DNA of 64,000 nucleotides from CAVVYA01 sp963752345 (GTDB lineage Bacteria; Pseudomonadota; Alphaproteobacteria; SMXQ01), in assembly GCA_963752345.1 (NCBI GenBank), contig CAVVYA010000008.1:1-64000 (forward strand). Reading direction: 5' to 3'. Positions within the stretch are counted from its first letter, which is position 1. Each line of letters opens with the position of its first letter. The translations under genes were made by a program, and so were the position numbers. Shown piece after piece: positions 27,895 through 38,341 of the stretch. The notes under the pieces were generated by a model. It was not told the origin of the DNA. It did not search any database and saw only the letters and a list, made by a program, of their open reading frames with translations.

Positions 27895-28908
27895 GCGACA
27901 GCCGGTCGCCGTCGTCACCGGTGGCGCCGGTTTCATCGGCAGCCACATGGTGGACCTGCTGCTCGAGCGCGGGGCTTCCGCGTGCGGGTCATCGACAACC
28001 TGGTCGGCGGGCGCGAGAGCAATCTCGCCCACCACGCGGGCAATCCCGGACCTGCTCGACGAGTGGAGCGACATCCGCGCGCTCGCAGCCCGGCGACCGC
28101 GCTGTTCAAGGACGCGCGGTTCGTCTTCCACTTCGCCGGCATCGGCGACATCGTGCCGTCGATCGAGCAGCCGATCGGACTACATGTCGGCCAACGTGCA
28201 GGGCACGGTGCACGTGCTGGAATGCGCGCGCGCGGCCGGCGTCGCAGAAGTTCGTCTACGCCGCGTCGTCGTCCTGCTACGGCCTCGCCGACGTGCCGAC
28301 GCGCGAGGACCATCCGATCGCGCCGCAGTATCCCTACGCGCTCTCCAAGTACCAGGGCGAGCAGGCGGTGTTTCACTGGCACAGGTCTACGGGCTGCCGG
28401 TGAACTCGATCCGCATCTTCAACGCCTACGGCACGCGCGTGCGCACGACCGGCGCCTACGGCGCGGTGTTCGGCGTGTTCTTCCGGCAGAAGCTCGCCGG
28501 CAAGCCGTTCACCGTCGTCGGCGACGGCACGCAGAAGCGCGACTTCCTCTATGTGACCGACGTGGCGAGCGCCTTCCTCGCTGCCGCCGAGACCGACGTT
28601 GCCGGGGCAGGTCTGGAACCTGGGCGCCGGCAATCCGCAGATCGGTCAACCGCCTGGTCGAGCTGCTCGGCGGCGACGGTGCATACATTCCGAAGCGCCC
28701 CGGCGAGCCCGACTGCACCTGGGCCGATATCACGCAAGATCACCGCGGAGCTCGGCTGGAAGCCGCAGCGTGCCATTCGAGGAAGGCGTGAAGCGCATGA
28801 TGGCGGACATCGAGTACTGGCGCGACGCGCCGCTGTGGGATCCGGATTCGATCGCGCAAGGCGACCAAGACCTGGTTCCAATATCTCGGCGAGGAGCAGA
28901 CGGCATGA
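27891..28908 (+). CDS. NAD-dependent epimerase/dehydratase, UDP-sugar type, frameshifted
   Basis: About 330 residues of the extended SDR family. VVTGGAGFIGSHMVDLLLER is the NAD motif, FVYAASSSCYGLADVP precedes YPYALSKYQGE with the catalytic Tyr and Lys, and NPQSVNRLVELLGG with PGEPDCTWADI are blocks of UDP-glucose/GlcNAc 4-epimerase-like proteins. It differs from the preceding SDR, so two successive epimerisation or dehydration steps are likely. More than ten indels; the inserted A at 28641 lies exactly between CAG and TCG of the Asn-Pro-Gln-Ser block. Overlaps both neighbours by four bases. Confidence 0.8.
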
Positions 28909-30475
28909 GCCTATCTCTGACGCAACACTATCGCACAAGATCAAGACGCGCCGAGGAGCTGCGCGAGGTCATCGGCCCGCGTCCGCGCAAGAAGAAGGTG
29001 ATCATGTGCCACGGCGTGTTCGACGTCGTGCATCCCGGGCCACCTCCGCCATCTGCTCTATGCCAAGAGCAAGGCCGACATCCTGGTCGCGAGCCTCACC
29101 GCCGACACGCACATCACCAAGGGGCAGTACCGCCCGCACGTGCCGCAGGAGCTGCGCGCCGCTCAACCTCGCGGCGTTCGAGATGGTCGACTACGTCGTC
29201 ATCGACAACGAACGCGACGCCGCTCGAGAAATCTGGCGTCATCCAGCCCGATTATTTCGCCAAGGGCTACGAGTACAACGCCGGCGGCGTGCCGCCCGAA
29301 GACCGCAGGAGGAGCTCGATGTCGCTGCAGCGCTACGGCGGCGAGATGATCTTCACGCCCGGGCGACATCGTCTATTCCTCGTCGCAGCTCATCGATCTC
29401 GCGCCGCCGGCGATCAAGCTACGAGAAGCTGCTGACGCTCATGGAGCGCGAGAGCATCACCTTCGAGCGCCTGCGCGCGACGCTCGGCGCGATGCCGGGC
29501 AAGCGCGTGCACGTGGTCGGCGACACCATCGTCGACAGCTACACGCACATGCGCGATGATCGGCGGCCAGACCAAGACGCCGACCATGAGCGTGCTCTAC
29601 GAGCAGCGCGACGATTACGTCGGCGGCGCCGGCATCGTCGCCGAGCACCTGCGCGCCGCCGGCGCCGAAGTGATGTTCTCCACCGTGCTCGGCGACGATC
29701 CGCTCAAGGACTTCGTGCTCGACGGAGCTGAAGGCGCACGGCGTCGATGTCCGTCCGGTCATCGACCGCACGCGGCCGACGACCAACAAGAACGCGATCG
29801 TCGTCGGCGGCTACCGCCTGCTGAAGGTCGACACGCTCGACAACCGCTCGATCTCCGACGACATCCTGCAGACGCTCATCGACGCGGTGCAAGAGCGCGC
29901 GGCCGACGCGGTGGTCTTCAGCGATTTCCGCCACGGCATCTTCAACCGGCGCACCATCCCGCCGCTGATCGCGGCGATCCCGCACGGCGTGTTCAAGGTC
30001 GCCGACAGCCAGGTCGCCAGCCGCTGGGGCAACATCACCGAGTTCCAGGGCTTCGACCTGATCACGCCGAACGAGCGCGAGGCGCGCTTCGCGCTCGCCG
30101 ACCAGGATTCCGGCATCCGGCCGCTGGCGTCGCGCGCTGTACGACGCGGCCGACTGCAAGACGCTGATCCTCAAGCTCGGCGAGCGCGGCGTGCTGACCT
30201 GCCAGCAGCGCGCGACCACGAGTCGCTCGACAGCTTCTTCGTGGTCGACAGCTTCGTCGAGCGGGTGGTCGACGCGGTGGGCGCCGGCGATGCGCTGCTG
30301 GCCTATGCGACGCTGGCCATGCTGGTCGACGCAGTCGCGACGCGATGGCGACGCATCCTCGGCTCCATGGCGGCGGCCTGCGAATGCGAGCACGACGGCA
30401 ACATTCCCGGTCACGCCCGACGACGTGCTGCGCAAGATCGACGCGGTCGAACGGCAGGTCGAGCTACGCAGCTGA
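28905..30475 (+). CDS. Cytidylyltransferase-PfkB sugar kinase fusion (HldE-like, reversed order), frameshifted
   Basis: Likely activates a heptose phosphate: kinase at O-1 and nucleotidyltransfer to an NDP sugar. About 510 residues. Residues 25-160 form a nucleotidyltransferase (MCHGVFDVVHPGHLRHLLYA, with the HxGH motif). Residues 190-505 form a PfkB/ribokinase domain (RVHVVGDTIVDSYTHM, IGGQTKTPTMSVL, DYVGGAG and the catalytic DAVGAGDALLAYA). E. coli HldE has kinase first and nucleotidyltransferase second, so the order is inverted. About twenty single-base indels. It belongs to the same chain of overlapping genes. Confidence 0.8.
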
Positions 30476-30490
30476 GCCACAGCATGCCGC

Positions 30491-31434
30491 ATGCGGGTCA
30501 TCGTCGTCGGCCTGGGCGTGCAGGGCCACAAGCGCCGGCGCGTCGCCGGCGCCGATTACGTCGCCGCGGTCGATCCGGTCAACGCGGAGGCCGACTACCG
30601 CGACATCGCGGACGTGCCGCTCGACGAGCTACGACGCCGCGCTCGTGCTGCATCCCCGACGAGCCGAAGGTCGAGCTGCTGCGCTACCTGCTCGGCAACG
30701 GCAAGCACGTGCTGGTCGAGAAGCCGCTGTGGGCGGCCGACGACGCGGACATCGTCGACGCTCGAGGCGCTCGCGCGCGCGCAACGGCGTGGTCTGCTAC
30801 ACCGCCTACAACCATCGCTTCGAGCCGCACTACGTGCGCATGCGCGACCTGATCGCCTCCGGCGAGCTCGGCGCGATCTATCGCTGCCGCATGTTCTACG
30901 GCAACGGCACGGCGCGGCTGGTGCGCGATTCGGCCTGGCGCGACCAGGGCGCGGGCGTGCTGCCCGATCTCGGCTCGCATCTGCTCGACACGTGCCGCTT
31001 CTGGTTCGGCGAGCTCGGCGACGATTTCAGCGTCTATCGCGCGCAACTGCTTCGAGAACCGCGCGCCCGACCATGTCGTGATCGGCCGCGAGACGACGCA
31101 GCCGCAAGCTCGAGCTCGAGATGACGCTGCTGATCGTGGCGCAACCATTTCACCTGCGACATCTTCGCCGAGAACGGCACCGCGCATATCGAATCGCTGT
31201 GCAAGTGGGGGCCGACCGACGTTCACCATGCGCACGCGCGTGCTGCCGAGCGGCCGCCCGCCCGAGGAGGCCGTGACGCTGGTGCAGGACGACCCGACCT
31301 GGGCGCTGGAATACGCGCATTTCAAGACGCTGTGCGCGAGCGGCCGCGACGACCGATCTGTCGACCGACCTGTGGCTGCAACCGCGCTGCTGCGCCGGCT
31401 CGGCAAGGCCGCGGTCGAGGAGGCGGCGGCATGA
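30491..31434 (+). CDS. Gfo/Idh/MocA-family oxidoreductase, frameshifted
   Basis: NAD(P)-dependent sugar oxidoreductase, about 310 residues. MRVIVVGLGVQGHKRRRVAG gives the Rossmann motif and HVLVEKPLWA holds the Glu-Lys-Pro signature of the family; YTAYNHRFEPHYVRMRDLI and LPDLGSHLLDTCRFWFG continue the substrate domain with its usual histidine. It may oxidise or reduce a keto group on an NDP-sugar. Several indels, for example near 30630, 30765 and 31080. It lies 15 bases after the kinase gene and overlaps the next start by four bases. Confidence 0.8.
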
Positions 31435-32737
31435 CGCGACCGTCGTCGGCTTCGCCGGCATGACCCATCTCGGCCTCGTTTCGGCCGCCGGCGCCGCGGC
31501 CGAAGGGCTTCCGACGTGTCGTGCTTCGATCCGGACGCCGCGCTCGTCGACGCGGCTGCGCAGCGGCGAGCTGCCGGTGGTCGAGCCCGGGCTCGCCGAG
31601 CTGCTGCCGCCAACGGACGCGCGCCAGCGTCTTCACCGCCGACGCTCGCCGATCTCGGCCGCTGCGACGTCGTCTACATCGCGCCCGACGTGCCGACCGA
31701 CGACGCGGGCCGCAGCGACCTGGCGCGGCATCCGCGCGCTGATCGACGCAGGTCATCGCGGCGCTCGGGCCGCGACGCGCTCCTGGTCGTGCTGTGCCAG
31801 GTGCCGCCCGGCTTCACGCGCGGCACTCGCGCTGCCGCCGGAGCGGCTCTACTATCAGGTCGAGACGCTGATCTTCGGCCGCGCCGTCGAGCGCGCGACG
31901 CAGCCCGGAGCGCTACATCGTCGGCTGCGCCGATCCCGCCGCGCCGCTGCCACGCGCCTACGCGCGCGTTGCTCGACGCCTTCGGCTGCCCGATCCTGCC
32001 GATGCGCTACGAGAGCGCCGAGCTGGCCAAGATCTCCATCAATGCTGCCTGGTGGCCTCGGTCAGCGTCGCCAACACGCTGGCGGACTTTGCGAGCGCAT
32101 CGGCGCCGACTGGTCGCGAGATCGTGCCGGCGCTGAAGCTCGACGCGCGCATCGGCGCAGTATGCCTATCTCGCGCCCGGCCTCGGCATCGCCGGCGGCA
32201 ATCTGGAGCGCGACCTCGCCACCGTCATGCGCCTCGCCGACGAAGCACGGCACCGACGCCGGCGTCGTCGACGCCTGGCTCGCCAACAGCCGCCACCGCC
32301 GCGACTGGGCGGCGCGCACGATCCGCGAAGCGCTGCTCGACGCAAGCCGGACGCCGCTGATCGCGCGTGCTGGGGCCTCGCCTACAAGGAAAACACCCAT
32401 TCGGTGAAGAACTCGCCGTCGCTCGCCACCATCGCGCAGCTCCCCGGATCGCGCGCTGCGGCTGCACGATCCGGTGGTGCCGGCGGCGAAGGCCGGCCAT
32501 CCGCGCGCCGAAGGCGTCGAGCGACGCGCTGCGCGGCAGCTGCGCAGGCGCGGATGCGCTGATGATCCTGACGCCCTGGCCGCGAATACCGGGCGATCTC
32601 GCCGGCCGAGATCGCCGCGGCGCATGCAGGGCCGCATCGTGATCGATCCCTACCGCGTGCTGGACGGCGCGGCTGCAAGCGCCGCCGGGCTGGACTACCA
32701 CACGCTCGGCATGCCGCCGCTGGCGGCGGCCGGATGA
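31431..32737 (+). CDS. Nucleotide-sugar dehydrogenase-like protein without the usual catalytic Cys, frameshifted
   Basis: Resembles UDP-glucose/GDP-mannose dehydrogenases, about 425 residues. VVGFAGMTHLGLVSAAGAA is the N-terminal Rossmann motif, YIAPDVPTDD and LCQVPPGFTRA follow, then YESAELAKISINCCLVASVS and a C-terminal half with AYKENTHSVKNSPS. The canonical active-site loop Gly-Gly-x-Cys is here Gly-Gly-Asn-Leu-Glu-Arg-Asp (32192-32212), so the catalytic cysteine is missing and the loop seems one residue short. Unless that is an indel artefact, it is not a standard four-electron dehydrogenase. Many indels. Confidence 0.7.
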
Positions 32738-32747
32738 GGATGTCGCA

Positions 32748-33651
32748 GTGGCTTCGATCCACGGTCACGACGAGCCGATGCCGCCCGACCGAGTCGTGGT
32801 CATCGGCGCCGGCGGTTTCGTCGGCGGCGCGATCGTCCGCGCGCTGCGAAGCGCGGCATGTCGCCGTTCTGGCGCTGACGCGGCGCGAGGTCGATCTGCT
32901 GGCGCCCGATGCCGCGGCGCGATTGGCGGCGGTGCTGCGGCCGGCCGATGCGGTGGTGGCCGTCTCCGCCATCGCGCCGTGCAAGGACAGCGGCCATGCT
33001 CGAGGACAACATCGCCATGGCCGAGGCGATCGCCGGCGCCTTGCGCGCGCGTCGCCGTGGCGCATGTGCGTCAACATCAGCTCCGACGCGGTCTATGCCG
33101 ACAGCGACCGTGCCGCTCGACGAGGAGGCCTGCCGCGCGCCCGGCAGCCTGCACGGCGTGATGCATCTCGCGCGCGAGGTCATGCTCGGCGAGGCGGCGG
33201 GTGCCGCGCCGTTCGCCACCCTGCGGCCGACCCTGATCTACGGCGCCGCCGATCCGCACAACGGCTACGGCCCGAACCGGTTTCGCCGGCTGGCCGCCGA
33301 GGGCAGGGACGATCGTGCTGTTCGGCGAGGGCGAGGAACGGCGCGATCATGTGCTGATCGACGACGTGGCCGAGCTTGCCGTGCGCATGCTGCTGCACCG
33401 CAGTCGCCGGCGCGCTCAATGTCGCCACCGGCGACGGTCATCTCGTTCCGCGACATGCGCCGAGATGGTGGTCGCGCATTTCGCCGAGCCGGTGGCCATC
33501 AAGGGCTCGCCCGCGCATCGGCGCCGATGCCGCACAACGGCTATCGCCCGTTCGACCATCGGCGACGCGGCGTGCCTTCCCGGATTTCACCTACACCCCG
33601 CTCGCCGAGGGCTTCGCGCAAGGCGCAGCGCGTGCACCGGAGCTCGCGTGA
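32748..33651 (+). CDS. NAD-dependent epimerase/reductase (SDR), frameshifted
   Basis: About 295 residues. RVVVIGAGGFVGGAIVRAL is the dinucleotide-binding motif, VNISSDAVYADSDVPLDEE and the following LHGVMHLAREVML carry the serine and the His/Tyr-like catalytic region, and LRPTLIYGAADPHNGYGPNR and VLFGEGEERRDHVLIDDVAE are typical of RmlD/GalE-like proteins. The canonical Tyr-x-x-x-Lys looks changed to Met-His-Leu-Ala-Arg, which needs checking because the gene is heavily frameshifted. Start uncertain: GTG 32748, ATG 32778, or the ATG at 32734 that overlaps the previous stop. Confidence 0.65.
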
Positions 33652-34316
33652 TGGCCGAGATCGACCTGCTGCGCGCCCTGCCGCGGACCAAGCGCAACAT
33701 CCAGGCGCGCAAGGAGGCGCAAGGACCCGGAGGTGGTCGCGCATCTCCAAGCAATACGGCGAGATGTATTTCGACGGTCCGCGCGAGCTACGGCTACGGC
33801 GGCTATCGCTACGACGGCCGCTGGGTGCCGGTGGCGCGCGACATCGTCGCGCCACTTCGGCCTGAAGCCCGGCCATGCGCGTGCTCGACGTCGGCTGCGC
33901 CAAGGGCTTCCTGGTCAAGGACCTGCATGACAGCCTGCCCGGGCTCGAAGCTTCGGCCTCGACATCTCGCGACTATGCGCTGATGCATTGCGAGCCGGAG
34001 GTGGTCGGGCGGCTGCATCTCGGGAACGCCGAGAAGCTGCCGTTTCCCGACGGCAGCTTCGATTGCGTGATCTGCGCTCAACACGATCCACAATCTCCCG
34101 CGCGAGCGGCGCCATCGACGGCGCTGCGGGAGATCCAGCGGCTGTCCGGCGGGCGCGCCTTCGTGCAGGTCGATACCTACCGCACGCCCGAGCAGAAGGC
34201 GGTGTTCGAGAGCTGGGTGCTGACGGCGGAGTTCCACGACTACCCCGACGGCTGGGTCGCAGCTGTTCCACGAGGCCGGCTACACCGGCGATTACTACTG
34301 GACGATCATCGAGTAG
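33651..34316 (+). CDS. SAM-dependent methyltransferase, frameshifted
   Basis: Class I methyltransferase of about 215 residues. After an N-terminal segment (YGEMYFDGPRSYGYGGYRYD) comes MRVLDVGCAKGFLVKDLHD, the SAM-binding motif I, then LGNAEKLPFPDGSFDCVIC and AFVQVDTYRTPEQ. It probably methylates a sugar of the glycan or its nucleotide precursor. The ATG at 33651 overlaps the previous stop by one base. Indels near 33720, 33788, 33870, 33955, 34080, 34110 and 34260. Confidence 0.75.
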
Positions 34317-34362
34317 CGCTCAGCCGGCGCAGGCCTTCGAACTGAAAGATCAGAAGCGGATT

Positions 34363-35364
34363 ATGGCAGGCAAGACATACGCGATCCTCGGCGGCGGCGG
34401 CTCCTTCGGCATCCACACCGCGTTCTACCTGCTCGATCACGCCGAGCCCGAAGAAGGTGATCGGCATCGGCCGCAATCCGCTGCGGCCGGAGCCGTTCTC
34501 GCTCGACATCGAGCAAGCGCGAGGGCTACGACTACCACGCCCGTCACGTGACCCACGAGCTCGACCTGCTGCTCGAGCTGCTCGACAAGGAGAAGCCGGA
34601 GGTCATCGTCAACTTCGCCGCGCAGGGCGAGGGCGCGGTGTCGTGGAAGCATTCGTGGCGCTTCTTCGAGACCAACTCGATGGCGCTGGCGCGGCTCTCC
34701 GAGGAGCTGATGAAGCGCGATTGGCTCGAGCGCTTCATCCAGATCGGCACGTCGGAGATGTACGGCTCGGTCGACCACGCGGCCAACGAGGACGAGCCGA
34801 TCAAGCCGACGAGCCCCTATGCGGCCTCGAAGGTCGCCTTCGACATGTATCTCGATGTCGCGTGCACCAGTTCCTGAAGTTCCCGATGAACATCATCCGG
34901 CCGTCGAACGCCTATTGCCCGGGCCAGCTGCTGCATCGCGTGATCCCGAAGGCGGTCTGGTGCGGGCTCACCGGCCACAAGCTGCCGCTGCACGGCGGCG
35001 GCCGGGCGGAGAAGTCCTACATCCACGCCCGCGACCTCGGCGCGCGCCATCCACCTCGTCGCCGAGAAGGCGCCGCTCGGCACGATCTACAATGCCGGTC
35101 CGGAGAACCCGACCTCGATCCGCGAGGTGGTCGAGCGCACCGCCGAGGCGCTCGGCATGCCGTTCGAGCAGCTCTGCGAGGTGACGGGCGATCGGCTCGG
35201 GCAGGATTCGCGCTACTGGCTCGATTCCACGCGCCATCAAGCGCGACGTCGGCTGGGAGCCGGAGATCGGCTGGGACGAGGGCCTGGCGGAGATGGTGGA
35301 GTGGGGCAAGACCTATCTCGACCAGATCCGCGACTGGCCGACCGACTACACCCTGAGGGCATGA
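34363..35364 (+). CDS. GDP-mannose 4,6-dehydratase-like SDR, frameshifted
   Basis: About 330 residues. TYAILGGGGSFGIHTAFYLL is the NAD motif, PEVIVNFAAQGEGAVSWKHS and IQIGTSEMYGSVDHAANEDE are close to GDP-mannose and dTDP-glucose dehydratases, and PTSPYAASKVAFDMY has the Tyr-x-x-x-Lys. Asn-x-Tyr-x-Pro-Gly-Gln (NAYCPGQLLHRVIPKAV) follows. In a locus with GmhA-like genes it could act on GDP-heptose, as DmhA does in 6-deoxyheptose synthesis; this is inference. Indels cease after about 35,240. ATGA overlap with the next gene. Confidence 0.75.
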
Positions 35365-36389
35365 GCGCCGTGGAGTCCCCCGACATGATGGCGGTGCGCC
35401 GCAACGATGTGAGGCCGACGGGTGACGAGCGCCTGGCGCTGCATCGCGCCATGCTGCGCATCCGCCGTGTCGAGGAAGCGATCGCCCGGCTTTATCCGGA
35501 ACAGGAGATCCGCTGCCCGACGCACCTGTGCATCGGGCAGGAAGCGGTTCCTGTCGCAGTCGCCGCGCATCTCAAGCCGGCGGACTATGCGTTCAGCGGC
35601 CACCGCAGCCATGGCCATTATCTCGCCAAGGGCGGCGATCTGGCCGCCATGTTCGCGGAGCTTTACGGCCGCGAAACCGGCTGCGCCCGCGGCCGCGGCG
35701 GCTCTCAACATCTGATCGACCTCGACGCGGGCTTCGTCGCCTCCGCCCCCATCCTGGCCGGCACCGTGCCGGTGGCCGTCGGCGCCGCCTTCGGCGCGGC
35801 GCTGCGCGGCGAGGATCGCGTCTCCGTCGTCTTCATCGGCGATGGCGCGACGGAGGAGGGCGTTTTTCACGAATCGATGAACTTCGCGTCGGTCCACCGG
35901 TTGCCGGTGCTGTTCGTCTGCGAGAACAATTTCTATTCGGTTCACTCCGCCATGGACGTGCGCCAGCCGGCGGGTCGCGCCATCGCCGACATCGGCGCCG
36001 GCCACGGCATGCGCGCCGAGAGCATCGACGGCAACGATGCCGGTCTCGTCTGGCGTCACGCGGCGCAGGCCGTCGCGCGGGCGCGCGCCGGTGAGGGGCC
36101 GACGCTGCTGGAATGCCTGACCTACCGCTGGATGGAGCATTGCGGGCCCAACCCGGATGTCGATCTGGGATACCGGTCGAAGCTCGAGGTCGCCGGTTGG
36201 CAGGAGAATTGTCCGATCCGCCGCTCCGAAGCGGGCCTGATCGAGGACAAGCTGCTGCGCCCGGGCGCGATCGAGGCCTGGGAGGCGGAGATCGCCGCCG
36301 AGATCGACGCGGCGGTGGCCTTCGCCAAGGCGAGTCCATTCCCGCCCGCCGCCGATTTCGCGGCCTTCACCTATCCCCAGCCACGTTGA
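35361..36389 (+). CDS. Thiamine-diphosphate-dependent dehydrogenase E1 alpha-like subunit
   Basis: 342 residues of the pyruvate/acetoin dehydrogenase E1-alpha family. GQEAVPVAVAAHLKPADYAF and GHRSHGHYLAKGG lead to VFIGDGATEEGVFHESMNFA and VCENNFYSVHS, which form the GDG...N thiamine-diphosphate/Mg motif. With the beta subunit next door it should decarboxylate a 2-keto acid. No lipoyl E2 or E3 gene is present, so the two-carbon unit is probably handed to an acceptor other than lipoate, perhaps a sugar. Starts in the ATGA overlap with the dehydratase gene. First gene of the indel-free block. Confidence 0.88.
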   Translation: MSAVESPDMMAVRRNDVRPTGDERLALHRAMLRIRRVEEAIARLYPEQEIRCPTHLCIGQEAVPVAVAAHLKPADYAFSGHRSHGHYLAKGGDLAAMFAELYGRETGCARGRGGSQHLIDLDAGFVASAPILAGTVPVAVGAAFGAALRGEDRVSVVFIGDGATEEGVFHESMNFASVHRLPVLFVCENNFYSVHSAMDVRQPAGRAIADIGAGHGMRAESIDGNDAGLVWRHAAQAVARARAGEGPTLLECLTYRWMEHCGPNPDVDLGYRSKLEVAGWQENCPIRRSEAGLIEDKLLRPGAIEAWEAEIAAEIDAAVAFAKASPFPPAADFAAFTYPQPR

Positions 36390-36402
36390 ACCGTTGGGCA
36401 GC

Positions 36403-37458
36403 ATGCGCAGGCTGAAATACTACCAGGCGATCAACGAGGCGCTGCGCCAGAGCATGGCGGGCGATCCGAACATCTATGTGGTCGGCTTGGGCGTGCCGGG
36501 CCCGACGGGCGTGTTCGGCACCACGTCGGGCCTGCAGGGGACGTTCGGTGCGCGCCGCGTCATGGACATGCCCTCCTCGGAGGAAGGCATGACGGGGATT
36601 GCGCTCGGGACGACGCTCTCCGGTTTGCGGCCGGTGATCGTCCACATGCGGATGGATTTCGCCATCCTGGCCATGAACCAGATGGTCAATCAGGTGGCGA
36701 AGTGGCACTTCATGTATGGCGGCAAGCTGCGCGCGCCCATGGTGTTCCGCATGATCATCGGGCGCGGCTGGGGTCAGGGCCCGCAGCATTCCCAGAGCCT
36801 GCAGTCCTGGTTCGCCCATGTCCCCGGCTTCAAGGTCGTCATGCCGACGACGCCGCACGATGCGAAGGGAATGCTGATCGCCGCAGTGCGCGACGACGCG
36901 CCGGTGGTCGTCTTCGAGCATCGCTGGCTCTATGGCATCGAGGGCGATGTTCCCGAGGACGCCTACGAGGTGCCGCTCGACAAGGCGCGCGTGGCGCGCG
37001 CCGGCAAGGACGTGACCATCGCCGCGACCTCCTACATGGTGCTCGAGGCCCTGCGCGCCGCCGACGTCCTGCAGACCGTCGGCATCGACGCCGAGGTCAT
37101 CGACCTGCGCTCGCTCGCCCCGATCGACACGGCCACGGTCGTCCAATCGGTGCGCAAGACAGGCGCGCTGGTCACGGCGGACACCGGCACGACCGACTTC
37201 GGCGTCGGCGGCGAGGTCGCCGCCAAGGTGCTGGAAAGCGGCGTCATGCTGACGCGGCCGCTCAAGCGCATCGGCCTGCCGTTCGCGCCGTCGCCGACGA
37301 CTCCGAGCCTCGCCGACGCGTTCTTCCCGCGCGCCCATGCGATCGTGGCCGCCGCCGCCGAGCAGTTCGGCATTGCCGCCGAGCGCCTGCCGCGCGAGGC
37401 CGCGCCGGCGAAACGCTGGCATGACACGCCCGATCCGTCCTTCACCGGGCCATATTGA
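36403..37458 (+). CDS. Thiamine-diphosphate-dependent dehydrogenase E1 beta-like subunit
   Basis: 351 residues, partner of the preceding alpha subunit. LKYYQAINEALRQSMAGDPN is the usual E1-beta start, MDMPSSEEGMTGIALGTTLS holds the glutamate that activates thiamine diphosphate, and VFEHRWLYGIEGDVPEDAYE and DLRSLAPIDTATVV are typical later blocks. The start at ATG 36403 leaves 13 bases after the alpha gene; TTG 36394 is in frame. Probably forms an alpha2-beta2 tetramer. The context suggests glycan-precursor metabolism rather than the central pyruvate dehydrogenase complex. Confidence 0.88.
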   Translation: MRRLKYYQAINEALRQSMAGDPNIYVVGLGVPGPTGVFGTTSGLQGTFGARRVMDMPSSEEGMTGIALGTTLSGLRPVIVHMRMDFAILAMNQMVNQVAKWHFMYGGKLRAPMVFRMIIGRGWGQGPQHSQSLQSWFAHVPGFKVVMPTTPHDAKGMLIAAVRDDAPVVVFEHRWLYGIEGDVPEDAYEVPLDKARVARAGKDVTIAATSYMVLEALRAADVLQTVGIDAEVIDLRSLAPIDTATVVQSVRKTGALVTADTGTTDFGVGGEVAAKVLESGVMLTRPLKRIGLPFAPSPTTPSLADAFFPRAHAIVAAAAEQFGIAAERLPREAAPAKRWHDTPDPSFTGPY

Positions 37459-37495
37459 TGGCTGGGATGGCCGCTCCTGACCGGGATGTTTGCGC

Positions 37496-38302
37496 GTGAG
37501 CCGCCGGACCGTCGTCATTCTCGGCGCCAGCAGCGACATCGGCCGTGACTTGATGGAGCGATATCTGGAGAATGGCGCCCATGTGGTCGGGACCTATCGC
37601 CATCGCGCCGGCATCGCGGCTTGTGCGGGCCGGCCGAACCTGGATCTGCTGCCGCTCGACGTCCGACAGCCGGAGGGCTTTAGCGAGATTGCCGGTCATC
37701 TGCGGGCGCGCGGCCTCGCGTGGGACCTCATGATCCTCTGCAACGGGACCATGGAGCCGATCGGGCCGTTTCTGGCGGTTGACGGCGCGGCCTGGCAGGA
37801 GTCGATTACGGCCAATGCGCTGCTGCCATGCCGGTTCCTCCAGAGCCTCTATCCGCTGCGCCGCGGTGGCCGGGTGAACGACGTCGCGTTCTTCGCCGGC
37901 GGCGGCACGAACAACCCGATGACGAACTATTCGGCCTATTGCCTGTCGAAGATATTGCTGATCAAGATGTGCGAGCTGCTCGACGACGAGGCCGCCGACC
38001 TGAACGCGTTCATCATCGGACCCGGCTACGTGAAGACCAAGATCCACGACGAGACGCTTCGCGCGGGCGAAGCCGCCGGTCCGGGCTACGCCAAGACTCG
38101 GCAGTTCCTGGCGACCGCTGGAACGCCGCTGGAAGACATCTACGACTGCATCGAATGGTGCGTCGCCCAGGGTCGCGAGGTGGTGGGCGGGCGCAACATA
38201 TCGGTCGTCCACGATCCCTGGCGCGACGGCGGTCGGGAACTGGCTGCGGCACTGAGGAGCGACCCGGACCGCTACAAGCTGCGGCGCGCCGGGAATACCT
38301 GA
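37496..38302 (+). CDS. Short-chain dehydrogenase/reductase
   Basis: About 268 residues, classical SDR size. TVVILGASSDIGRDLMERYL is the NAD(P) motif (TGxxxGIG variant), LMILCNGTMEPIGPF corresponds to the NAG strand, and TNYSAYCLSKILLIKM supplies the catalytic Tyr-x-x-x-Lys. It could reduce the keto product of the preceding TDP enzymes. Start GTG at 37496; TTG 37490 is an alternative and ATG 37486 is out of frame. No frameshift. Confidence 0.8.
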   Translation: MSRRTVVILGASSDIGRDLMERYLENGAHVVGTYRHRAGIAACAGRPNLDLLPLDVRQPEGFSEIAGHLRARGLAWDLMILCNGTMEPIGPFLAVDGAAWQESITANALLPCRFLQSLYPLRRGGRVNDVAFFAGGGTNNPMTNYSAYCLSKILLIKMCELLDDEAADLNAFIIGPGYVKTKIHDETLRAGEAAGPGYAKTRQFLATAGTPLEDIYDCIEWCVAQGREVVGGRNISVVHDPWRDGGRELAAALRSDPDRYKLRRAGNT

Positions 38303-38341
38303 TCCGAACAGGCAATGACATTGGGTAATGCGGAGAGTTTT

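Noticed and set aside
32160..32230. Loss of Cys in the dehydrogenase as proof of inactivity
   Set aside because: The gene carries many indels nearby, so the site needs resequencing before any functional conclusion.
26300..35250. Programmed +1 frameshifting as a genetic-code feature
   Set aside because: The neighbouring block 35,361-42,000 and all small core genes read without shifts, and no common slippery sequence is seen; an artefact is more likely.
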